Source of the DNA: Schizochytrium sp. TIO01
Lineage: Eukaryota > Sar > Bigyra > Thraustochytrida > Thraustochytriidae
NCBI GenBank assembly: GCA_004764695.1
Contig: SMSO01000032.1
Span: forward strand, 7,708,668-7,772,667
Direction: 5' to 3'
Length of the DNA stretch: 64,000 nt
The notes under the pieces are model-generated. The model had not been told where the DNA came from, made no database searches, and saw only the letters and a list, made by a program, of their open reading frames with translations. Both the position numbers and the translations under genes were made by a program. The first letter of the stretch is position 1. Every line of letters begins with the position of its first letter. Below, piece after piece: positions 43,185 through 51,325 of the stretch.

Positions 43185-43274
43185 AAACCTATTTTTTAGG
43201 TTTTACCCTAAATTTAGGGGCTAAGAACCTAGCTTGTTTATCAGATTTAACAAGCTTTTTCGGTTTAAAAAGCT
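43185..43274. repeat. Cluster of four consecutive inverted repeats
   Basis: Four perfect inverted repeats fall within 90 bp. They are AAACCTA/TAGGTTT (43185-43191, 43197-43203; 5-nt loop); CCCTAAATTTAGGG (43206-43219; no loop); AGCTTGTT/AACAAGCT (43231-43238, 43249-43256; 10-nt loop); and AGCTTTTT/AAAAAGCT (43253-43260, 43267-43274; 6-nt loop). The last two share AGCT, so their stems are mutually exclusive. Confidence 0.8.
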
Positions 43275-43617
43275 ATATAATAATGACAAGCTAAGTATCA
43301 TAGGTAATGTAACATTCAAATAGGTTTTTGGCCTATAAGCTGTTCAGTTTGTGGTTCTTTATTAGCCTATTCTAAAACCAAGGGTTCTCTGGTCTTAATT
43401 AAAAGAGGAATCAGAGTAATTTTTAACAAATTGGTGAATTTATTCATCACATTCACTGATCACCATGGCTGACGGTAGGTAGGTGGTAGTACTATCTAAA
43501 ATATTATTCTAATTATATAGAGGCTAATATACCTATATCCAATACAGATTTATTTTAAAAAAAGAAAAGAAAAAGTATAGACCTATATCTATACTATATG
43601 ATAATAATATTAGTAGG

Positions 43618-43640
43618 AATAATAATAATAATAATAATAA
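43618..43640 (+). repeat. AAT trinucleotide tract
   Basis: (AAT)n run about 140 bp upstream of the C3HC gene start. Confidence 0.9.
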
Positions 43641-43782
43641 AAGTACATATAAACACAAATTTGATTTGAAAGTATAATGTTAAGAGGCACTACCTACTTA
43701 CGCCTATCATCAGAAGAAAAAGTACACCAGGAGACCGCTTTTGCTGAAGGCCGCGTGCGGCGAAGGAGAGATACTTGCAACG

Positions 43783-44487
43783 ATGGTTGATGAGAAGGTT
43801 GAAAAGGACGGAACAGATTTGGAGAAGAGGGTTGATCAAGCTCTCCAGTCTTGGAACGAAGGAGTGTCTCTTCTGTTAGAGTCCTGGAACGAAGAGGCTG
43901 TTCCAACGAATGGGCAGCGACGTCTGGCGACAAGTAGGGTTAGCTTTAAAGGCCTTGAACTGAATCAACGCAAACGCAAGCGCACACAAGGTCACGCATC
44001 AAGCTATAGTGCATTTGTTGCACGCTTGGAAACCTTCAGTCCCTATACTTGGTTCGGGAAAGCACAAAGGATTGATAAGTATCATTGTGCAGCTCATGGG
44101 TGGTGTATCCTTAACAAGGGCATACTAGCTTGTTCTTCGTGCAAGAAGAAGCTCTCGTTCGCAGATTTTGAAGACAAAGTTGCGAGAGAGGGTATATCAT
44201 ATTTAAAAGTAATTGACGAATTTGCGGTTGCGTTGGAGCGGGCTCATGAAAAGCACTGCCCTTTTAACTTCAGTTTCGTGTCAGGTGAAATAGCAGAAGC
44301 ATTGTTGTCTAGACACTCCCGAGAGTCCAAATGTGAGGTTATACAAGGAGTTGTGACTCCCCAGATTGGACTGGAGAACAATGCTGCGCATAATGGAATA
44401 CAACTAGAGAAGGATGCTGCTTTAGTCGAATTAGCTGTGGCTAGTCAAATTCAGCAATTATCAGAGTGTGCTCGCTCTCAGGACTAG
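43783..44487 (+). CDS. ZC3HC1: C3HC zinc-finger protein, NIPA/ZC3HC1/Rsm1-like
   Basis: 234 residues from ATG 43783 (CGATGG). Residues 60-160 match the C3HC zinc finger of NIPA: RLETFSPYTWFGKA, then C102 followed by GW (106-107), C117-x2-C120 (CSSC), and H155-x3-C159 preceded by a helix. Human ZC3HC1 anchors the nuclear basket protein TPR at nuclear pores; yeast Pml39/Rsm1-type proteins do similar work. A basic stretch (NQRKRKR, 61-67) could be a nuclear signal. The second Rsm1-type domain of the long family members is not visible in the remaining 75 residues, so this is either a short form or the gene continues in an unrecognised exon. Confidence 0.8.
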   Translation: MVDEKVEKDGTDLEKRVDQALQSWNEGVSLLLESWNEEAVPTNGQRRLATSRVSFKGLELNQRKRKRTQGHASSYSAFVARLETFSPYTWFGKAQRIDKYHCAAHGWCILNKGILACSSCKKKLSFADFEDKVAREGISYLKVIDEFAVALERAHEKHCPFNFSFVSGEIAEALLSRHSRESKCEVIQGVVTPQIGLENNAAHNGIQLEKDAALVELAVASQIQQLSECARSQD

Positions 44488-44991
44488 AGTATATAGAACT
44501 TTGTTTTCTATTTTTGTGCCCATCTCTATTGTTACCCCAACGTTTGGTTTCTATGTAATCTGTGCATAATTCGCGCTCTCGATTTGTCAGCAGGTATTTC
44601 TCTTTCCTTGATTCATCACCATTATGATAAAAATCTGACAACAATCAATTAGTCTTACTAGGCGTACTGCAAAATGCTCATATTGCTGGGTCATTAAAAT
44701 AATAATATATCTATCCTGCTACAAATATGGTTATCAGACAGAGCATAAAGCTGCACAGTTGAGAAAACCACTGAAGTAGTTTTCATCTAAGTATGCCTTT
44801 GAACCCTCTCCTTTTCAAGGTTGCAAGAATATTCTTTACACACTTGACTATAGTATCGATTTCTTATTATGTTAAATTGGGCATTAGAGTTCACCTTGCT
44901 TTATTGCGTAAACACGGATTGATAAATGGATAGCGAAGATACATATCCATCTTTTTTTTTTTTAACCAGAGCAGGATGAACATTGTCAAAT
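44488..44991. other. Convergent 3'-3' spacer
   Basis: 504 bp AT-rich 3' UTR-like sequence with a T12 run near 44952. No gene seen. Confidence 0.6.
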
Positions 44992-45687
44992 TCATTTTTT
45001 AGCACGGGAGGATGAAATTACAAAGCCAGCCACAAGAATTCCGCAGATTCCAAGAAGTTGGTAGCTATAAGATGTTGACTCGACTTCAGGTTCTGCTTTG
45101 TATGTTTCAGAGGCGCGGCAAAATATTTGGTTACAGCAGTGACGTTCAATGATACACATATCTGTCTTGAATTCTTTTTGTGTACATGGGTTTGTAGTGG
45201 ATGGCTCGAGACCGATGGGGCATCTCGGCTGCTCATCGCAACAATCAGTATCATCATCAACAAAAGTCTCTCCAGCTGAGGCTGTGTTGCTTAAATCTTC
45301 ATATGGGTTCGTGGTTCCTCTGGGGTCACGACCAGGTAGTGGACAAAAGGCCTTCCAGTCATCAGTTTTCCCGTAACATGCTGTATCCATGATAAGGCAG
45401 TCCGTGTTGCATCCTGCTTGTGTCTGCCAGAAGCATCCGGCACCTGTACATTCCTCACACCCTTGGTATTCTGTGCACGCTCTTTTCACATCCTGGTCCA
45501 AGTCGCGCTCATCCATCATGCTTCCTAGGCGCAGCGACCGACTTGTCCCATAGATTTTATCAGAGATTGAAGAGGCAAGAGGGTCTGCTTCAGAGAGGGC
45601 TTGATTCGGATGGGCTAGCCCGACCAAGGTGATAGCCATAACGAACCACCCTGCAAAACATAGTCTTGATTGCCCAGTATACATCAT
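44992..45687 (-). CDS. Secreted or type I membrane Cys-rich protein with PSI-like domain
   Basis: 231 residues from ATG 45687 (a second Met follows directly). A signal peptide occupies about 1-31 (FAGWFVMAITLVGLA). Residues 65-118 hold a PSI-like cysteine pattern (C..YxGCEECTGAGCFW...CNTDC) of plexin-semaphorin-integrin domains. A second Cys-rich part (~147-190) has DCCDEQPRC, a central C and HCCNQIFC. One transmembrane helix lies near the C-terminus (LLGICGILVAGFVISS), followed by the short tail SRAKK. It would be displayed on the cell surface or in the secretory lumen. No close family recognised. The 3' end faces the C3HC gene. Confidence 0.78.
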   Translation of the reverse strand: MMYTGQSRLCFAGWFVMAITLVGLAHPNQALSEADPLASSISDKIYGTSRSLRLGSMMDERDLDQDVKRACTEYQGCEECTGAGCFWQTQAGCNTDCLIMDTACYGKTDDWKAFCPLPGRDPRGTTNPYEDLSNTASAGETFVDDDTDCCDEQPRCPIGLEPSTTNPCTQKEFKTDMCIIERHCCNQIFCRASETYKAEPEVESTSYSYQLLGICGILVAGFVISSSRAKK

Positions 45688-45734
45688 ATCTTGGCTGGAT
45701 TGTTAGACTTCCTTCGCTGCTCAGTCGTCCGGCC

Positions 45735-45773
45735 GTCTGTCTGTCTGCCTGCCTGCCTGCCTGCCTGCCTGCT
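45735..45773 (+). repeat. CTGT/CTGC tetranucleotide microsatellite
   Basis: About three CTGT units followed by about six CTGC units, 50 bp upstream of the Cys-rich protein's start codon, so in its 5' UTR or promoter. Confidence 0.9.
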
Positions 45774-46756
45774 CTCTATCTTGTCTGCTCGTTCGATCGC
45801 TAGCTTCTGCTTGTTGTCCTGCTCGCTTTTTCGCTTAAATTCGTGTTTGGGTGAAGCAGTGAAGACAAGGAAAGAAGGAGAAAAAAGGAAGGAAGGAAGA
45901 AAGGCGAACAAAACTTTCAAGTTCTTTCTTCTATTTGTTTTCATCTTTTTAAAAGAATCTCAACTTTAGAGGTAGGTAGGTATTAATTAGGTAAGTAGGC
46001 TCCTAAATATTTTGTGAATTTCGAAAAAAAGCTCCGAGTTACGATCAAACTAACTAAAACTAGATATCACCAGTACTAATGATCATTAACCAAATGCTAA
46101 CTCTACCTTCTCTTCAACTTGAATTCATTTTAGGTAGGTAGGTACATATTATCTATTACCTATCATTAGCAGTTGTAGCTTTAAAAAATTCTATATATGT
46201 TGTGCAATCGTGACTTGTCGTATTTGATCAATATATGAAAGGCCCATTCCATATTATTGTATTTCATCTACTACCTTTTTAATTATACCATTGAATACTT
46301 TGATTAAAAAATACTTTTAAAATGGAAAAGGAATACCATACTACTAAATACTATAGTAGTAGTGGGTTTGCTATTGAAAAGAATTGCTGAGAGAGTTAAT
46401 TCGTCGGATTGCAGGTGGTGCTCGCAAAACCTCTCTCACTCACTCTCTCTCTGTCTCTCTTCCATGACTCGTAAAAATTAGAACTTATACTTTCAGAGCC
46501 ATTGCCATTTCTTAGAAAACAGGGTAAAGCTCATTTATACTGATGTCATTGAACGAGTATTTTTTTTATCGCCTCCATCAATCCGTTTGACATGCGAGAG
46601 CAAAGTAATTATTATTCTTTTGTAGTACCATAGCAGTTTGATACCTCGCAAGGTAATCTATCAATTAATGAGCACCTTCTTGAGTTTCAACCTAGTAGGA
46701 GTCACTATCTGACCAGTTAAAGGTAATGAGTGAATGCTTTTATTATTATTATTATT

Positions 46757-46787
46757 AATTTTATTTTTTATAAATTAAAATAAAATT
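46757..46787. repeat. AT-rich inverted repeat
   Basis: AATTTTATTTT (46757-46767) is exactly complementary to AAAATAAAATT (46777-46787) across a 9-nt loop, directly after an (ATT)n run. Confidence 0.8.
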
Positions 46788-48632
46788 CATATACAATGGT
46801 TTATATTGCCTATTGTTGCCATTTACAAAATTTACCGGTACTCGCCGTACAGATATTGTACACCTGAGAGCCTTCCCAGTTTTACTTGGGTAGTTCAAGT
46901 CCAAGTATATCCCTCATACTACCTGAGAAAAAACCTTTATCTCTGGATACTAAATGGTTTAGTGTAGGTCTGCTGGTTTTATTTGGCACAGGCAGCTGTA
47001 GATTGTAGGACGTGCTCGATTCCCTGATCCGAAACGTTGAATCCAGTTAGCATGAGGATCTCTTTTTCATTTTTTTAAATCAAGCCATATAAATCGCATC
47101 ATCTATTCCTTCTTTTATGTCTATATGTATTATATGCTAGTCAGAGATTTATATAGTAATTTGAGACTCAAAAACTCAAGTAAGAACGCACCTGTAGGCT
47201 CTTCATTCATAAATATTAAAAATAAAAATAAAAATGGAAAATATTGGCATATATATTTTTTAACTTTATTTTAAAAATTAAGAGTTCACACTTAAGTATC
47301 TAATAGGTACATACTATCTACTTAGTACGCGAATTATAATGTAAAACTGGTTCAAAACTTTTGCTTGGTACTACTACCTATTGAGATATTGCTGTTGAGT
47401 ACCACCAGCCGTATCAACAGTTCAACATAGTCATACTTCATCTCGTGCTGCGACACTGATTTTGTGATGAGCTTCCAGTTTCTGCTTATTTTACTTACAC
47501 CCCGCTGTACAACGTATTGAATATCAACTACATATTTGGGCGCACGCTGTTTACGTACACGAAGTTTGAAAAGTTGGCGCGTGCTTCTTCAAACCTCCGC
47601 TCCACACGTACTATCTAACCACATTATATTGGGTTGTGTCTGGTGGGTCCTCACGCACCAAATTGAGATTTTTTATTGTATGCTAATTATACACTACCTG
47701 CTAGAAACCTTGAAAGGAGCACAAGTATGTGTTTGGAAAGCGCAAGAGCTTCGACATAAGAGTAATTTCGGGAGATAAACAAAACGATTTTAAAACCACT
47801 GATTGACGATGACCATCTAAGAGCTATGCTATTTAAAGTGAGAGCGTCAGACTGCTTGCAGCTCAGAGACGAAAAAAAAAAAATTCAAATCAGCTCAAAG
47901 ATTTGAAGCGGGCGTTTTCTTGTTAAATTGAATGAACAAAACAACTATCTATGAATGATTTGACAAGATTCCACTAGTATCAAAAAGCACGTCAGACAGC
48001 TCTACGAGTGATGATTGTGTGCTCAGTCTGTCACCCTCATTTGGTTCTTTGATTGTTGATTACTAAGTCCTCTAACTAAGCTCGTTTGTGAAGTGGAACT
48101 AAAAACTCGAACTTCAACAAAATAATGCTATTTTCAAATAGTAAGTAGATAGAATCATTTCCGCTGGAGGTTGCTGGGAACCATGTACCCACTTGGATAA
48201 ATGCATAGGTATGTGACATCGGCATTGTCGTGTGAGCTTTAGCTTGCCGCTATCTTTTAAATGCTGGTGCTCAACTTTTTGAGGCAAATTATTGATACTT
48301 GAAGTTGCAAGTCTTGTTTTGTTTCTCATCTCTGTTGCTCTCCCTTCTGGAGTAATTATTTTCAATTCATGCAACCATGCCTTTTGGAAAACGTTTAATC
48401 AAGCAATTCTGAAAATTTAAGATCTCAAATATTTCCACGCTGGACACGCCTTCCACGGTGTTGGCTAAGATTGTTTTTTTACAGGTCCTCGTATGCAATT
48501 CATTTTGTTCAATTGAATAAAATCCATAACAACATGAGAAATGAATCTACGCAGCAATTGAAGGTGAACATCAAATATCCGATAAGAGAATTGAGCTTGA
48601 GATACTTTGAGGGGAAATCCCTCTAAACTAGC

Positions 48633-48667
48633 AAAAAATTAAAAAAATTAAAAAAATTAAAAAAATT
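48633..48667 (+). repeat. A7TT 9-bp tandem repeat
   Basis: Four near-identical copies of a 9-bp AT-only unit. Confidence 0.85.
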
Positions 48668-49662
48668 GTCATTTTTTATCAAACATTTTTCGAGAGATTT
48701 CTGCTAAATTCTCTTTTTGCGCTACAAATCAGCGTGGTATTACAATTAAAAGGGGAGCTCCTTCGAAGAAGGCAAAACACTTCAAACGTTATTGTTTTTC
48801 TCCAAACCAGTGATTCTTATATTCTTGAATAGGAATCTAGATCTGAAGGAGCTCTTCCTTGGGTACTTGATTTGTTTGACTACTTGGAATATACGAATTG
48901 AACATAGAGACTGCATTCAGAGTGGATTTGGATTTTGCTCAGATATGGTGGCATTATATTTAGGCCTGGGTCTATATTAGAAAATAGATGTATCAAAATA
49001 ATCATGTATATTCTTCAGCTAATGATTATCATGCCAATCTCATTTTCATTCACATTTTTTTTAGAGAAGCAGACCTACAACTTGGCCAAAGTAAGTTACT
49101 TGCGTAGAAGCTAGTTTCACCTTGTTTTTTACTTTTCTGATGCTCACGTCGCGGAAAGAAATTTTTGTATCTGAGTAGGAAACTTTCTTTATATTCAACC
49201 TGGAGTGACAAAAACTAAAGTATGTAACACACTAATGGATCACAGCAGCAGCACGCTGTCTCTGCTCTAGGAATCAGAATAACTGTAAAAGTTTAGGCTT
49301 AGTGCCAGGTAAAGATTTCCACATGCAATTGTATTATTACTTACTATTATAAATTAAAAGCAAAACTTTTAAAAACATGAAATATATGATACTTTACGTA
49401 CCACATTAAGTGAAGTATTATCTTAGACTAGCTAGTTATGTCCAGCTAATTTTTACTATGTTAAATCATATTGGCTTACGTGAGAGTAAAATGTTCTACG
49501 AATATGACCAAGTAAAAGGATGTGAGAATGAGAAGCAGTGGACGCTCCTTTTCGCAGGAGCGAGCCTTGCTGCTGCCCACCATACAGGAATATATTGCCA
49601 AGTTTAATTGGCTATTGTGACGGCCCTGCACTACCCTCTAATATTCGATTTGGCTTGAGATA

Positions 49663-50778
49663 ATGGCCGCTCTACTCACTCCGCTGCCTCGCATCATTAT
49701 CCTGGACGGCAGCGCAAACTCAGACCAACCTAGCCTTGCCGCGGCCTTGACAGAGAGATATCACAATCTCCTCCCTTTGGACCATCCGCTCGAATATCTG
49801 CCTGGTTGCGAAGGAAAGAACAAAGATCAGAGTATTGGTAAAGTATGGCAAATTGATACAAAATATTATACTGCAACCACACGTGTAGAAACCTTCAATC
49901 CTCAAGACGCCGTTGCTTCTTCACAAGATGAGTTTTGGTGGGAGGGAATTCAAGCTGTTATCTTCGCAATCGACATGGCTAAACCTTCTGAATGTATCCA
50001 GGCTTATACTTCTCTGCTGGAAAGAGCCGAAGACATAGACACTTTCGTCTGTGTTGGCCTAGTTGCGGGTGCTACTCACAGCGAAATTGTTGGGACAGCC
50101 ACAAAAACTCTGAGTGTAGTGGAGTCACTGCTCGAAGATGTTGATCCCTCTATTGAGTTTATTCCTGTCAAGTTAGAAAACTATTTAAACAAGAGTGCTT
50201 CCTTAGAACGAGATTCTGATGGATCTAAGCTTGGACTTGACAGATTGGCAGAAGTTTTGGAGACAACAATGTGGAGTAACATGCAGCCAAAAACGCTTTC
50301 AAGTACTACTACATCTGAAACCTTGAGCCAAGAAAACATGCAACTCTCATGGAATGAATCTAACTCCTCGCTATCAAGTGCTCCTTCGTTTTCTCACGAA
50401 GCGGAAGGTCGTTCGTGTGATGCTTCTGAAGACTCAGGTTCTTGCATGGTTAAATGCCCTGTGGATACAATAGTTGAAGCACCATCTGTTGACGCATCTT
50501 GTCACAACAAGTCAAGCTTTCAGCTCGCAAACAGTACGAATGAGCCTGAGGATATTGCTCTAGTGGCTACAGCTGCTGCAGCGATGAAAACAGATTCTAA
50601 TATAGATGATCTTGCAATTCTGATGGACGAGGTTCGCCGCGTCAAGTCTCTTCACGGGACGAGATCTAGAGATCAACATGTGCAAGAAGCTACACTTATC
50701 GCGATGCGCCTCGCTGCTGCTCTTGGTCTTGATGGGGATTGTGACGACGAGAGCGTTGAAGATACGAATGATATTTAA
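49663..50778 (+). CDS. AAGAB: AAGAB/p34-like adaptin-assembly chaperone
   Basis: 371 residues from ATG 49663 (TAATGGCC). The N-terminal 190 residues match the pseudo-GTPase fold of AAGAB (p34): IIILDGSANSDQ in place of a proper P-loop, IDTKYYTATTRVETF (compare STKYYTADI in human), AVIFAIDM, VCVGLVAG, and TTMWSNM (compare NVWSNV). A low-complexity Ser/Thr-rich middle (~205-315) follows, then a C-terminal helical region LAILMDEVRRVKSLHG...RDQHVQEATLIAMRLAAALG, which in human AAGAB mediates dimerisation and binding. AAGAB chaperones gamma- and alpha-adaptin during AP-1 and AP-2 assembly, so this links to clathrin traffic. GTP binding is unlikely. Confidence 0.82.
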   Translation: MAALLTPLPRIIILDGSANSDQPSLAAALTERYHNLLPLDHPLEYLPGCEGKNKDQSIGKVWQIDTKYYTATTRVETFNPQDAVASSQDEFWWEGIQAVIFAIDMAKPSECIQAYTSLLERAEDIDTFVCVGLVAGATHSEIVGTATKTLSVVESLLEDVDPSIEFIPVKLENYLNKSASLERDSDGSKLGLDRLAEVLETTMWSNMQPKTLSSTTTSETLSQENMQLSWNESNSSLSSAPSFSHEAEGRSCDASEDSGSCMVKCPVDTIVEAPSVDASCHNKSSFQLANSTNEPEDIALVATAAAAMKTDSNIDDLAILMDEVRRVKSLHGTRSRDQHVQEATLIAMRLAAALGLDGDCDDESVEDTNDI

Positions 50779-51325
50779 TATCATCATTTTGGTACTGCCG
50801 GTGGGTTTCACTTATTTTCACAAAGTATTGGCCCCTGTGATTGGTGGCAACATTTTGAGTGTGCGTCTCTTTGCTGTCACTATCAGGTGCTGTGGTTGAT
50901 CAATATTCGCAAGCGTCTGATACGTTAGCCTTGAGTAGTCAGAGTATTATTGAAAAGTGTCCAGAAATACAAATTATATGAATTCAAGGTATTGCAAAAG
51001 CAAAAGCTGCAGAGGCTAAATTCCTGTTTCGAGTTCCAATGTTTGAAGCTTGCTTATAAATTCTTAATATAAAATCAGCACACCTCTCGCCCATGTTATA
51101 AATTCCAAACGCCTTCAAAAAATAATCTCTGGTGCCTCAAATACTTTGGAAATAGAACCTATAATTTAACTATACATACAGCGGCAGATTTTTTTTTTAA
51201 AAGTAACCTCCTTTGAGTGAAGCAGTTGGTCACACTTAAAAGAATGTTGAAGAAAAATTTCTTAGGAATCCCAGCAGAGCTTTTTCTATTGACCAAAGAA
51301 AACATCCCTTCGGATTTTAGCATTT
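50779..51325. other. Convergent 3'-3' spacer AAGAB/TMEM260
   Basis: 547 bp AT-rich sequence, 3' UTR-like; nothing else seen. Confidence 0.6.

Larger units (their letters stand above)
42606..43782. other. Divergent spacer dynein/C3HC
   Basis: 1.2 kb between two outward-facing genes. It holds a hairpin cluster (43185-43274), GGTAGGTAGGT at 43474-43484 and an AAT tract at 43618-43640. Open frames at 42846-43176 lack an ATG in the relevant frame and have no family match. Confidence 0.55.
45688..49662. other. Long divergent spacer
   Basis: 4.0 kb AT-rich sequence; no convincing gene. Frames near 47536-47778 and 48114-48374 lack ATG starts. It contains the CTGC tract 45735-45773, GGTAGGTAGG at 45971-45980, TAGGTAGGTAGGTAC at 46131-46145, an AT inverted repeat 46757-46787, and a 9-bp A7TT tandem at 48633-48667. 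A GC-richer patch at 47490-47660 stands out but reads into stops. Confidence 0.5.

Noticed and set aside
46981-47045. Box-B-like GTGCTCGATTCCC
   Set aside because: No matching T-stem or cloverleaf around it.
47464-47614. About 50-codon plus-strand frame with plausible residues in a GC-richer patch
   Set aside because: No ATG at its head, bounded by stops, no family; may be a decayed element but not supportable as a gene.
48114-48374. 86-codon minus-strand frame
   Set aside because: Starts with TTG and shows no domain or codon bias.
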